The notes beneath the pieces are model-generated. The model saw only the letters and a list, made by a program, of their open reading frames with translations. It was not told where the DNA came from and made no database searches. A stretch of 64,000 bases of DNA, taken from Enterobacter cloacae complex sp. R_G8. Lineage in GTDB: Bacteria; Pseudomonadota; Gammaproteobacteria; Enterobacterales; Enterobacteriaceae. Location of the stretch: assembly GCF_024599795.1 (NCBI RefSeq), contig NZ_CP102246.1, positions 1,984,001-2,048,000 of the forward strand, given 5' to 3'. Each line of letters starts with the position of its first letter. Within the stretch, counting starts at the first letter, position 1. Made by a program: the position numbers and the translations under genes. Of the stretch, positions 18,009-27,060 are shown piece after piece.

Positions 18009-18905
18009 GTGTTAGTTATTGTTGGCTATCTTGTTGTCATATCGACCGTTTTTGGTGGTTTTCTTTTGTCCGGCGGTAACCTGATGGCGCTGTTTCAGCC
18101 GCTGGAATTGCTGATTATCGGCGGTGCCGGGGTGGGGGCGTTTATTGTCGGCAACAACGTCAAATCCCTGAAAGCAACGGGGAAAGCGCTGGTTAAGGTC
18201 TTTGTCGGAAAGCGTTATAACAAAGCGGTGTATATGGATCTGATGGCCCTGATGTTCCTGCTGCTCTCCCAGAGCCGCGTTCATGGGCTGATGTCGCTGG
18301 AAAAGGACATCGAAGATCCGCAGAACAGCGATATTTTCAGCGCCTATCCCCGCCTCATGAGCGACCCAATGCTCGCCAACTTTATCCTCGACTACTTCCG
18401 CCTGATGATTGGCGGCAGCATGAACTCCCATGAAATCGAAGCCCTGATGGACGAAGAGATCGAAACTTGCGAGGAAGAGCTGGAAGTGCCCGCCCACAGC
18501 CTGAATACCGTAGGCGACGCGTTTCCGGCATTCGGCATTGTGGCGGCGGTGATGGGGGTGGTGAACGCCCTGGGGGCGGCGGATCGTCCGGCGGCGGAGC
18601 TGGGAATGCTGATTGGCCACGCGCTGGTGGGCACCTTCCTCGGGATCCTGATTGCCTATGGCTTTGTCTTACCGCTGGCGACGTTGCTGCGCCAGAAGAG
18701 TTCTGACCAGGTCAAAGTCCTCCAGTGTATTAAAGTCACGCTGCTCTCCAGCCTTAATGGCTATGCGCCGCAGATTGCCGTGGAGTTCGGTCGTAAAACC
18801 ATCTTTACCAGCGAACGCCCGTCGTTTGAAGAGCTGGAAGAGCACGTGCGCGATGTGAAATCCAACGCCACGCTGAAAACCAAATCGACGGACAACGCAG
18901 CATGA
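18009..18905 (+). CDS. motA: Flagellar motor stator MotA
   Basis: The inner-membrane proton-channel subunit of the stator. The 298-residue protein starts at GTG 18009 (MLVIVGYLVV, behind AAGGAGA), has four membrane segments (about 1-22, 33-53, 170-192, 200-222) and the conserved DRPAAELGMLIGHALVGTFL stretch. It overlaps motB by 4 nt (ATGA). It belongs to the E. coli-type proton MotA family. Confidence 0.95.
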   Translation: MLVIVGYLVVISTVFGGFLLSGGNLMALFQPLELLIIGGAGVGAFIVGNNVKSLKATGKALVKVFVGKRYNKAVYMDLMALMFLLLSQSRVHGLMSLEKDIEDPQNSDIFSAYPRLMSDPMLANFILDYFRLMIGGSMNSHEIEALMDEEIETCEEELEVPAHSLNTVGDAFPAFGIVAAVMGVVNALGAADRPAAELGMLIGHALVGTFLGILIAYGFVLPLATLLRQKSSDQVKVLQCIKVTLLSSLNGYAPQIAVEFGRKTIFTSERPSFEELEEHVRDVKSNATLKTKSTDNAA

Positions 18906-19807
18906 AGAACGTCACCCCTGTCATCATTTCACGTAAGCGTAAGAAGAAAAAACATGCCCATCACGGTGGGACATGGAAGATTGCCTATGCCGATTTTATG
19001 ACGGCCATGATGGCGTTCTTTCTGGTGATGTGGCTGCTGGCGCAGTCCACGGATATGGAAAGGGAACTGATTGCCGATTACTTCCGCATGCCGCTGAAAC
19101 CCTCGATGGCCAACGGCGATAAAACCAGCCTGAGCGACAGTGTCATTCCAGGGGGAGGGGATGACATTCTGAAGCGGCAGGGTGAGGTGTTTAAAGGACA
19201 AATTGCCAGTATCGATAAACACAAGCGTTTTGAAAGCCTGAAGCAGGCGAAAGAGAAGCTGCAGAAGATGATCGAAACCGATCCGCGGCTGAATAACTTT
19301 AAATCCAACATTCTGCTCAACCTCACCAACGACGGTCTGCTGATCCAGATCACCGACTCGCAGGACCGCCCGATGTTCCGCGTCGGCAGCGAACTGCCGG
19401 AATCCTACATGAACGGCATTCTGCAGGCGCTGGTGCCGCTGCTGCAGGAGCTGCCGAACGCGCTGAGCCTGACAGGGCACACCGACTCGCTGCCGTATGC
19501 CGGTGGCGACGGCGGCTACAGCAACTGGGAACTCTCTGCCGGGCGCGCGAATGCCGCCCGCCGGGTATTAGTCCGGGGCGGCCTTAACGATGAGCGCTTC
19601 TTACGCGTGATCGGCACCGCCAGCCGGATGCCGCTGGAGAACACGCCGCCGGAAAGCGCGGTGAACCGCCGCATCAGCATTCTGGTCCTCAGCCGCTCGA
19701 AAGAGCAGGAGATCCGTCTGGAAGATACGCAGGCTCAGCGTGCAGACAGCGTGCTGAGCGATATCAATCTGCAAAACGTGCAGGGCTATACCGATGGACA
19801 TGAATGA
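18902..19807 (+). CDS. motB: Flagellar motor stator MotB
   Basis: The peptidoglycan-anchored stator subunit. Of 301 residues, a basic N-terminus precedes one membrane helix whose conserved aspartate (D31 in KIAYADFMTAMMAFF) carries the proton. A C-terminal OmpA-like domain (about 160-270; LTGHTDSLPYAGG and ELSAGRANAARRVL) binds the wall. It overlaps cheA by 14 nt, as part of motA-motB-cheA-cheW. Confidence 0.95.
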   Translation: MKNVTPVIISRKRKKKKHAHHGGTWKIAYADFMTAMMAFFLVMWLLAQSTDMERELIADYFRMPLKPSMANGDKTSLSDSVIPGGGDDILKRQGEVFKGQIASIDKHKRFESLKQAKEKLQKMIETDPRLNNFKSNILLNLTNDGLLIQITDSQDRPMFRVGSELPESYMNGILQALVPLLQELPNALSLTGHTDSLPYAGGDGGYSNWELSAGRANAARRVLVRGGLNDERFLRVIGTASRMPLENTPPESAVNRRISILVLSRSKEQEIRLEDTQAQRADSVLSDINLQNVQGYTDGHE

Positions 19808-21731
19808 TTTTTCGCAGATCTTCTTTACCGAAGCGGAAGAGCTGCTGGCCGAAATGGAACAGCAGTTGCTGCAGCTTGACGTGGCGGCGCCGGATCAGGA
19901 GCAACTGAACGCCATCTTTCGTGCCGCCCACTCGCTGAAAGGGGGCGCGGCCACCTTTGGCTTTACCGCATTACAGGAGACGACCCACCTGCTGGAGAAC
20001 CTCCTTGACCAGGCGCGGGCAGGGGAGAGAACGCTCAGTCGCTCAATCATCAACCTTTTTCTGGAATGTAAGGACATTATGCAAGCGCAGCTGGAAGCCT
20101 ATCAGTCTTCGCAGGAGCCTGATGAAGCCCGTTATCGCTATATCTGTGAAGCCCTGAGGGAGATTGCCCTTGAAGGTCAGCAGCCAACGACGCCAGCGGT
20201 GACACCGGCCCCCGCGCCCGCGCCAGCCAGCACGGCGCAGGAAACGGAAACCTCGCTGGTGGTGACCCTGCGTAACGTCGGGGCGCGCGAGCAGACGACG
20301 CTGCGCGACGAGCTGAGCAATATGGGCGAGATTAACGACGTTGAGGCAACGTCAGACAGCATGACCGTCACGCTGCGGACCACCGCCTCGGCGGATGACA
20401 TCACCGCCGTGCTCTGCTTTGTGCTCGACAGCAAGCAGATCGACGTCCGCCCTGCACAAGCCACACCGCCGGTACAGACGCCAGTTGCGGTGCCAGAGAC
20501 TGTTGTCAAAAAAGCGCCGCCTGCACCGCGTCCGGCCAGTCAGGAGTCGGGCAGTATTCGCGTGGCGGTGAGTAAAGTCGACCAGATCATCAACCAGGTC
20601 GGTGAGCTGATTATCACCCAGGCAATGCTTTCACAGCTGTCGAAAACCCTTGATCCGGCCAGTTACGATCTGCTTTCCGGCTGCGTGGCGCAGATGGAGC
20701 GCAACACCCGCGAGCTGCAGGAGTCGGTGATGTCCATCCGTATGATGCCGATGGATTACGTCTTTAGCCGCTTCCCGCGTCTGGTGCATGACCTGGGCGC
20801 TCGCCTGAATAAAGAGGTCGAACTGACCCTGAAAGGCGGTTCCGCCGAGCTGGATAAGAGCCTGATCGAGCGCATTATTGACCCGCTGACCCACCTGGTG
20901 CGTAACAGCCTTGACCACGGTATTGAAGAGAAAGAGGTGCGTGCCGCAAAAGGCAAACCGGTGACCGGGAACCTGACGCTCTCTGCCGAACACCACGGCG
21001 GCAATATCGTGATTGAGGTCAGCGACGATGGGGCGGGGCTGAACCGGGAGAAGATCCTCGCCAAAGCCCGCTCTCAGGGGATGACCATCAGCGACACCAT
21101 GAGTGATGACGACGTGTGGATGCTGATCTTCGCCGCCGGTTTCTCTACTGCCGAGAGCGTGACGGATGTCTCCGGGCGTGGCGTCGGCATGGACGTAGTG
21201 CGACGCAACATTCTGGCGATGGGCGGCCACGTGGACGTGCTCTCGACGCCAGGGGCCGGGACCACCATCCGCATTATTCTGCCGCTGACGCTGGCGATCC
21301 TCGACGGCATGCTGGTGAAGGTGGGGGACGAGATTTACGTTCTGCCGCTGGGCGCGGTGATGGAGTCGCTGCGACCGACCGACGACATGCTGTGCCGCTT
21401 TGTCGGCGAAGAGCGCCTGCTGCAGGTGCGCGGCGAATATCTGCCGCTGGTGCTGCTGCGCCAGCGTCTCTCGGTGGCGGGTGAAGCCCCTGCCGACGAC
21501 GGCATTGTGGTTATCGTGCAAAGCGCGGGCTGCCGCTATGCGCTGTGGGTCGATCAGCTTATCGGCCAGCAGCAGGTGGTGGTGAAGAACCTTGAACATA
21601 ACTATCGCAAAGTGCCTGGCGTCTCCGCTGCCACCATCCTCGGGGATGGCAGCGTGGCGCTGATCCTTGATGTGGTTGAGCTTTCAACGCTCAACGCGCC
21701 ACAACCCCAGAGGGAGGGGGTAAACGCATGA
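19794..21731 (+). CDS. cheA: Chemotaxis histidine kinase CheA
   Basis: A cytoplasmic kinase coupled to receptors via CheW. The 645 residues contain all five domains: P1 Hpt with the phospho-histidine H46 (RAAHSLKGG), P2 (about 150-225), P3 dimerisation (about 265-330), P4 ATPase ([27 protein letters not shown]) and P5 CheW-like (about 510-640). P2, which binds CheY and CheB, is kept, yet neither cheY nor cheB is in the window, so the partner may be encoded elsewhere. It overlaps cheW by 4 nt. Confidence 0.95.
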   Translation: MDMNDFSQIFFTEAEELLAEMEQQLLQLDVAAPDQEQLNAIFRAAHSLKGGAATFGFTALQETTHLLENLLDQARAGERTLSRSIINLFLECKDIMQAQLEAYQSSQEPDEARYRYICEALREIALEGQQPTTPAVTPAPAPAPASTAQETETSLVVTLRNVGAREQTTLRDELSNMGEINDVEATSDSMTVTLRTTASADDITAVLCFVLDSKQIDVRPAQATPPVQTPVAVPETVVKKAPPAPRPASQESGSIRVAVSKVDQIINQVGELIITQAMLSQLSKTLDPASYDLLSGCVAQMERNTRELQESVMSIRMMPMDYVFSRFPRLVHDLGARLNKEVELTLKGGSAELDKSLIERIIDPLTHLVRNSLDHGIEEKEVRAAKGKPVTGNLTLSAEHHGGNIVIEVSDDGAGLNREKILAKARSQGMTISDTMSDDDVWMLIFAAGFSTAESVTDVSGRGVGMDVVRRNILAMGGHVDVLSTPGAGTTIRIILPLTLAILDGMLVKVGDEIYVLPLGAVMESLRPTDDMLCRFVGEERLLQVRGEYLPLVLLRQRLSVAGEAPADDGIVVIVQSAGCRYALWVDQLIGQQQVVVKNLEHNYRKVPGVSAATILGDGSVALILDVVELSTLNAPQPQREGVNA

Positions 21732-22249
21732 CTGTAGCAACCGCCAGTAAACCCGCCGCAACCGACGCCATCGCTCAGGAGTACCTCGTATTCCGCCTGG
21801 GCGATGAAGAGTACGGCATTGATATTCTCAAAGTGCAGGAGATCCGCGGCTGCGATCGCCTGACGCGGATCCCGAACGCGCCGAATTTTATTACCGGCGT
21901 GACCAACCTGCGCGGCGTGATTGTGCCAATTGTCGATCTGCGCGTGCGCTTCGATCTGCCCGACCCGTCACAGGACGATAAAACGGTGGTTATCGTGCTC
22001 AATCTGAACGATCGCGTGGTGGGTATCGTGGTTGACGGTGTGGCGGACGTGCTGTCGATTGACGTGGATAACATCAAGCCGACCCCGGACGTGGCCTCGG
22101 TGCTCTCTGGCCGCTACCTGCTTGGGCTGGGGGTGCTCGACAGTCGAATGATTATTCTGGTGAATATTGAGATGCTGCTGAGCCGTGAGGAACTGGCGCT
22201 GGTGGATGCCGTGGCGGCGTCGCACAGCGACTCCCACGGAGCAGTGTAG
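21728..22249 (+). CDS. cheW: Chemotaxis coupling protein CheW
   Basis: The adaptor linking CheA to receptors. The 173 residues include the CheW core ([20 protein letters not shown] and [17 protein letters not shown]). In E. coli this operon continues with tar, tap, cheR, cheB, cheY, cheZ; here cheW is last and its stop codon overlaps the left end of a nested inverted repeat (22248-22333). Confidence 0.95.
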   Translation: MTVATASKPAATDAIAQEYLVFRLGDEEYGIDILKVQEIRGCDRLTRIPNAPNFITGVTNLRGVIVPIVDLRVRFDLPDPSQDDKTVVIVLNLNDRVVGIVVDGVADVLSIDVDNIKPTPDVASVLSGRYLLGLGVLDSRMIILVNIEMLLSREELALVDAVAASHSDSHGAV

Positions 22250-22333
22250 CGCTTTCCGGACATACATCAGCGGCAGAGGTTGCCGCTGATTCATAAGTCG
22301 TTATTATGAATGTCCGAGTTTCCAGAAAGCGCT
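22248..22333. repeat. Nested inverted repeat at the end of the flagellar locus
   Basis: Outer arms AGCGCTTTC (22248-22256) and GAAAGCGCT (22325-22333), next arms CGGACAT (22257-22263) and ATGTCCG (22310-22316), and two internal hairpins, ATCAGCGGCA/TGCCGCTGAT (22266-22275/22281-22290) and TCATAA/TTATGA (22291-22296/22304-22309). The fold is a four-way cloverleaf. It separates the flagellar operon from an unrelated regulator gene and may be a terminator-like structure or a mobile-element remnant. Confidence 0.6.
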
Positions 22334-22350
22334 AAGGATTGCCAGAATCT

Positions 22351-23253
22351 ATGCCCGTCAATTTCGACCTCAACGATCTTTATGCCTTCAGAGCGCTGGT
22401 GGAGTACGGTAACTTCCGTATCGCCGCAGAATCTATCTGTATCTCTCAGTCCGCCTTAAGCCGCCGTATTGAAAAGCTGGAAACCGCCGTCGGCGCGAAA
22501 CTGTTCGACAGAACCACCCGGCGCGTGACGCTGACGCTCTTCGGGCAAACCTTTGCCGACCGCTGCGGGCAGCTTCTGGAAAACGTGGAATCGATGCTGG
22601 CGGATATCGACAAGGTGAGCGAGGAGCGCACCGGGCTGATTACCGTCGCCACCGTGCCGTCGGCGGCCTGCCATTTTATGCCGGAGGTGATCCGCCAGTT
22701 TCACCGCCGCTATCCGCGCGTGCGCATTAAGCTTATCGACAGCAGTGCGGGCAACGTCATTGACGCGGTGGCCAGCGGGCAGGCGGATTTTGGCATCTGT
22801 TTTGCCAGAAGCCTTCAGCCAGATCTCACCTTTATTCCGCTGGTGGAGGATGTATATGTCGCCGCGTGTCGTCGCGATCACCCGCTGGCGGGGCGCAAAA
22901 GTTTGACCTGGCAGACCTTTTATCAGCAGGATTACATCAGCCTGGACATTACGTCGGGGAACCGGAATCTGCTCGATCAGATGCTCGGCCACATTAAGCC
23001 GGAGCGTCCGGGGATCTGCGAGACGCGCCACGTCACCACGATGCTGGGAATGGTCGAGGCGGGGATAGGCATTGCTGCCGTCCCCGCCATGTCAATGCCG
23101 CACTCTGAGCACTCCTTCCTGACGCATATTCCGCTGACCGAGCCCGAGGTCAAACGCACTGTCGGGCTGATCCGGCGCAGCGGGCGTATTCAGTCGTGGA
23201 TTGCCGCTGAGCTGGAAACCCTCATTACTGCGCGTTATCGCGCCGCGGAGTGA
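22351..23253 (+). CDS. LysR-family transcriptional regulator
   Basis: A 300-residue DNA-binding regulator. An N-terminal winged helix-turn-helix (NLNDLYAFRALVEYG-type start, helix-turn-helix around FRIAAESICISQSALSRRIEKLE) is followed by a substrate-binding domain (about 90-295). ATG at 22351 is preferred over TTG 22339, which sits on top of the AAGGA ribosome binding site. It is convergent with, and overlaps by 29 nt, a periplasmic binding-protein gene. It probably controls that binding protein and the CitA-like transporter; the effector is unknown. Confidence 0.88.
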   Translation: MPVNFDLNDLYAFRALVEYGNFRIAAESICISQSALSRRIEKLETAVGAKLFDRTTRRVTLTLFGQTFADRCGQLLENVESMLADIDKVSEERTGLITVATVPSAACHFMPEVIRQFHRRYPRVRIKLIDSSAGNVIDAVASGQADFGICFARSLQPDLTFIPLVEDVYVAACRRDHPLAGRKSLTWQTFYQQDYISLDITSGNRNLLDQMLGHIKPERPGICETRHVTTMLGMVEAGIGIAAVPAMSMPHSEHSFLTHIPLTEPEVKRTVGLIRRSGRIQSWIAAELETLITARYRAAE

Positions 23254-24016
23254 CGGGGATCATCCCGGTGGCGGTGATGGTCTCCTGCGCGTTTGCTGAA
23301 GCGAGATAATCCAGCAGGGCTTTCCCCTCGGCAGGGTGCTCCGCATGAGCGGTGACCGCGCCGGCAAAACGGGTGATGTATTGCAGGTTATCCGGCAGTT
23401 TGCCGACAAAGGTTACGCCGGGCACGGGTAACAGCTCGCTGACCTGCTGGAAACCCACGGCGTATTTCCCTTTCGCCACCTCAGAGGCGACCGGGATCCG
23501 CTCCACCTTGTGCGCTTTCCCCTTGACCTGGGCTTCAATCCCCAGCTTTTTGAAGAGCTCCGTTTGCACATACCGGCCGCTGGCGCTGTCGGAGTAGGCG
23601 ATGGTGCTCGCCTTAAGCAGGGTCTGTTTTAGCGCGCTATCCGTGGCGATATCCGGCACCGGCGAGCCGGCTTTCACCACCACGCCGATGGGGGAATCCG
23701 CCAGCTCAACGCGCGAACCTTCTTTGACCATCCGGTCCTTCGCCAGGTGCGCCAGCGCATCACCGACCATAATCACTACGTCTGCTTTTTCACCGCGCGC
23801 CAGCCGGTTGGGGATCGCCTGCGGCGTCTGTCCCATCGACGGCCCCGGGATCAGCACGATATGGTCGCCCGTCCGGGCTTCATACTCGGGGGCGAGTTTT
23901 TCCAGCGCGGCCTTAAAACCGCCTGAAATCATGACCGTCACCTCCTGGGCCAGCGCGCCTGCACTGGTGGCCATCAACACCAGCCCGGTCAGTCCTGAAC
24001 GTACAAATGTGTGCAT
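23225..24016 (-). CDS. Periplasmic substrate-binding protein (ModA-like fold)
   Basis: A 263-residue secreted protein with a signal peptide (TGLVLMATSAGALAQ) and a type 2 periplasmic-binding fold resembling ModA-family proteins (VMISGGFKAALEKLAPEYEA; ADVVIMVGDAL; SGRYVQTELF). No ABC permease or ATPase gene is nearby. Instead it begins 1 nt after the CitA-like symporter and is probably cotranscribed with it. It may capture the symporter's substrate or act as an extracytoplasmic sensor. Not recognised as a true molybdate transporter component. Confidence 0.8.
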   Translation of the reverse strand: MHTFVRSGLTGLVLMATSAGALAQEVTVMISGGFKAALEKLAPEYEARTGDHIVLIPGPSMGQTPQAIPNRLARGEKADVVIMVGDALAHLAKDRMVKEGSRVELADSPIGVVVKAGSPVPDIATDSALKQTLLKASTIAYSDSASGRYVQTELFKKLGIEAQVKGKAHKVERIPVASEVAKGKYAVGFQQVSELLPVPGVTFVGKLPDNLQYITRFAGAVTAHAEHPAEGKALLDYLASANAQETITATGMIPVTPRRDNAQ

Positions 24017-24017
24017 A

Positions 24018-25316
24018 TTATCCTCTCTGTACCTGCAGATTCATCGCGCTGCGACGATAGAGATAAAGCGTTGCCAGCAGTGCGCAGACCGCCGCGAAGC
24101 TCATCCAGTAACCCGGCGAGGCTTTATCGCCGGTGTACTCAATCAGGGCCGTTGAAATGACCGGCGTAAACCCGCCGAAGATCGCGGTGGCAAGGCTATA
24201 CGCCAGTGAGAAACCGGCGACACGCACCTCAACCGGCATGATCTCCGTCAGGGCCGGGATCATCGCGCCGTTGTAGAGGCCATAGAGGAATGAGAGCCAC
24301 AGCAGTACGCTCAGCATCATGGAGAAGCTGGGGGCGTTAGCCAGCAGCGTCAGGGCCGGATAGCTGGTCGCCAGCGCCAGCAGGGTCATGGCAATCAGCA
24401 CCGGTTTACGACCGAAGCGGTCCGACAGGGCACCGCCCACCGGTAGCCAGATAAAGTTAGAGATGGCCACCAGCAGCGTCACCAGCAGGCTGTCGGAGGC
24501 GCTGAGCATTAACACTTTTTTGCCGAAGGTAGGCGCGTAGACGGTGATCAGGTAGAACGCGGTGGTGGTCATGGCCACCATCAGCATGCCCGCGACCACA
24601 ACCGGCCAGTTCGCCAGCAGGGTGGTAAAGACCTGACGCATCGCCAGCGTGTGACGGCGGGTGCGGAACTCCTCGGTCTCTTCCAGCTTGCGGCGCAGGA
24701 AGAAGATAAACGGCACAATCAGACAGCCGAACAGGAACGGGATCCGCCAGCCCCATTCACGAATGGCGCTCTCTTCCAGCATCGCGTTCAGCGCAAAGCC
24801 CATTGCGGCGGCCACCATAATCGCCACCTGCTGACTGCCGGATTGCCAGCTGGTAAAGAAGCCTTTGCGGCCCGGCGTGGCAATTTCAGCCAGATAGACC
24901 GACACGCCGCCAAGCTCCGCCCCGGCGGAAAAGCCCTGCAGCAAGCGTCCCGCCAGCACCAGCAGCGGTGCCCACAGGCCGATGCTCTCATAAGAGGGGA
25001 TCAGCACAATCAGGAAGGTGCCGGCCGCCATAATCGACAGGGTGGTGATCAACCCTTTACGGCGACCCACCTTGTCGATGTAAGCCCCGAGGACAATCGC
25101 GCCGATGGGGCGCATTAAGAAGCCTGCGCCAAAGACGGCGAAGGTCATCATCAGCGACGCAAATTCACTGCTCGCCGGGAAGAAGGTATGCGCGATGTAG
25201 GTGGCATAGAACCCGAACAGGAAGAAGTCGAATTGCTCAAGGAAATTGCCCGAGGTGACGCGAAGTATCGCGCCCGCTCTTGCGCGAACGGTTGCAGGTG
25301 GGGTTGAGGAAATCAT
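24018..25316 (-). CDS. CitA/TcuC-like MFS citrate or tricarboxylate:H+ symporter
   Basis: An inner-membrane transporter of the metabolite:H+ symporter family. The 432 residues include [40 protein letters not shown] and [11 protein letters not shown], which closely match Salmonella-type CitA and tricarballylate TcuC. ATG 25316 is chosen because it follows CTGGAG and gives the family N-terminus. It likely imports citrate or a similar tricarboxylate. It heads an operon with the binding protein. Which acid it carries cannot be told from sequence. Confidence 0.88.
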   Translation of the reverse strand: MISSTPPATVRARAGAILRVTSGNFLEQFDFFLFGFYATYIAHTFFPASSEFASLMMTFAVFGAGFLMRPIGAIVLGAYIDKVGRRKGLITTLSIMAAGTFLIVLIPSYESIGLWAPLLVLAGRLLQGFSAGAELGGVSVYLAEIATPGRKGFFTSWQSGSQQVAIMVAAAMGFALNAMLEESAIREWGWRIPFLFGCLIVPFIFFLRRKLEETEEFRTRRHTLAMRQVFTTLLANWPVVVAGMLMVAMTTTAFYLITVYAPTFGKKVLMLSASDSLLVTLLVAISNFIWLPVGGALSDRFGRKPVLIAMTLLALATSYPALTLLANAPSFSMMLSVLLWLSFLYGLYNGAMIPALTEIMPVEVRVAGFSLAYSLATAIFGGFTPVISTALIEYTGDKASPGYWMSFAAVCALLATLYLYRRSAMNLQVQRG

Positions 25317-25399
25317 GGTCGTCTCCAGTTTATTATTGACGTGTTGTCCGTCTGTTTTTGAAAACTGGCGCATTAAACGGAAATTAATAAGCGCAAATC

Positions 25400-25426
25400 A
25401 CGCATGAACTGATGCGTGCTGCGCAT
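25400..25426 (-). promoter_or_regulatory. Possible operator of the CitA-like operon
   Basis: Alternating CGCAT/ATGCG/CGCAT half-sites (25401-25405, 25412-25416, 25422-25426) lie 85-110 bp upstream of the symporter start. ATGCG-N5-CGCAT is a dyad of the kind LysR proteins use. This is an inference from symmetry only. Confidence 0.35.
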
Positions 25427-25567
25427 CAATGACAGGACGTTGACCAGGATTTACCTATCCAACAATAACTTAACAATTCATTGATTTTTTATTCACCATC
25501 TAATGCTAAGTGGCTGATATCGCTATTTTGTGATATCGCGCAGAAGGGCAGAATAGCTGCTGCTCTT

Positions 25568-25635
25568 GTCGGGTGGCGCTTCGCTTACCCGACCTACGAA
25601 TTTTGTAGGCCGTGCAAGCGTAGCGCCGCCGGGCG
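25568..25635. repeat. REP/BIME-type palindromic repeat
   Basis: Two linked imperfect palindromes: GTCGGGT/ACCCGAC around GGCGCTTCGCTT, then GTAGGCCGTGCAAGCG followed by GCGCCGCCGGGC. They resemble enterobacterial REP pairs and lie between the symporter upstream region and the 3' end of the serine hydrolase gene. The remainder of 25317-25655 holds only the possible operator listed above. Confidence 0.7.
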
Positions 25636-25655
25636 AAACTGGCAGAGTACTGTAT

Positions 25656-26954
25656 TCAGCGCAGCGCCTGCGCAATCGCGCTAAACATCAGCGACGCTTC
25701 CAGCGGCTGGGCGCTGAATGACGGCTCCGCCTGCGGCCAGGTGGACCACTGGACAATCACCAGGTTTTCCTTTTGATTCACCATAATCATCTGGCCAAAA
25801 ATCCCCAGCGCCCAGAGTGAATCTGTCAGGGAATCCTCTACCGCGGGCTTGACGTCTGTGGCCGTGGCGGGCATCTCGTTATTCCACCACTGATAGCCGT
25901 ACAACCCTTTCGGATGCGCGTCAGACACGGATCCTTTCGCCTGCGTCCACTCTGACGACGCCTTCACCCAGCCGTCAGGCAGGATCTGTTTGCCCGAAGG
26001 AAGCGTACCGTTATGCAGGATAAACTCGCCGAAGCGGCCCCAGTCTTCCAGCGTGGCGTTAAAGCCGTGCGCCCCGACATCGTGCTGGCCTTTACGGTAG
26101 GCATGCCATACGCCATCGCTCGCCATCCCGTACGGTTGCCAGATGCTTTTCTCCAGGTATGCCGCCAGCGTCATGCCGGTGGCGCGCTCCAGCACGTCAC
26201 CCAGTAGCCACGCGCCACCCGATGAATAAGACCAGTTTTCTCCGGCCGGGTGTTCCCGGTGTAACCCCTTCACCAGCTTTCGCACGCAGTCGTAGGTGCC
26301 CGGCTTCGCTTCGCATTCGGTAAGCTGCGCGAAATCAGACTGTGGGTTGGTGTAGTCTTCGTTCCACGCCACGCCAGAGGTGTGAGTGATCAGCTGTCTC
26401 AGCGTCACGCCATCCCACGCCGTGCCTTTTAAATCGGGTTCGTAACGGGTGATTAGGTCGTCGAGGGAGTGAATTTTACCCTCTTTAAGGGCAACTCCGA
26501 CCAGCGCAGAGACCACGGATTTCCCCACCGAACGGGATGTCCAGAGCGTGGAATCGGTATTGCCTTCACCCAGATACTTCCACGCAATTTTGCCGTCCTT
26601 CAGCACCAGCATGCCGCTGACGTTCTGGCGTTTCAGGTAGTCCTGCAGGTTATACGTCTTGCCATCGACCTGATAGCGGGCGTCGGTAAGCGGTTTCTCT
26701 GCTGCCAGCAGCGGCGTGGCGTTACCGTGGCGGAAAACATCGCCCGCGTAGTTGCGATAGTCGTTACGAAAACCCACCACGCGATCCGCCTGACTCCAGG
26801 TCAGCATGCTGTGCGTGTCGGGAAGGGTTGCGTCAAACGGCGCAGGGCAGGGGTTGAGATCGGTGCCGTGACAGGCAGCCATAACGGCAGGGGATAAAAG
26901 ACTGCTGACCACCAGCGCGGCGAGCAGGGTGCGGTTTAACGTTTTGTTTTTCAT
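25656..26954 (-). CDS. Secreted serine hydrolase, beta-lactamase/6-aminohexanoate hydrolase family
   Basis: A 432-residue protein with a Sec signal peptide (LLAALVVSSLLSPAVMA) and the class C penicillin-binding fold. The active-site SxxK appears as SVGK in TSRSVGKSVVSALVGVAL, and the YxS-type motif as YSSGG. NylB-like relatives hydrolyse small amides or esters. It is unlikely to be a classical AmpC (length and motifs differ). Substrate unknown. It is alone on its strand and divergent from a LysR gene that may control it. Confidence 0.85.
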   Translation of the reverse strand: MKNKTLNRTLLAALVVSSLLSPAVMAACHGTDLNPCPAPFDATLPDTHSMLTWSQADRVVGFRNDYRNYAGDVFRHGNATPLLAAEKPLTDARYQVDGKTYNLQDYLKRQNVSGMLVLKDGKIAWKYLGEGNTDSTLWTSRSVGKSVVSALVGVALKEGKIHSLDDLITRYEPDLKGTAWDGVTLRQLITHTSGVAWNEDYTNPQSDFAQLTECEAKPGTYDCVRKLVKGLHREHPAGENWSYSSGGAWLLGDVLERATGMTLAAYLEKSIWQPYGMASDGVWHAYRKGQHDVGAHGFNATLEDWGRFGEFILHNGTLPSGKQILPDGWVKASSEWTQAKGSVSDAHPKGLYGYQWWNNEMPATATDVKPAVEDSLTDSLWALGIFGQMIMVNQKENLVIVQWSTWPQAEPSFSAQPLEASLMFSAIAQALR

Positions 26955-27060
26955 GTTTATCTCGTTTGGTTCAGGAAGGGCTTCAGTTTAAGAAGCCGCG
27001 ACCTATAATAAAAAACGGGTTATGGGGGAAAATCCCCCGGAAATGGCACGGGAGGGAGAG

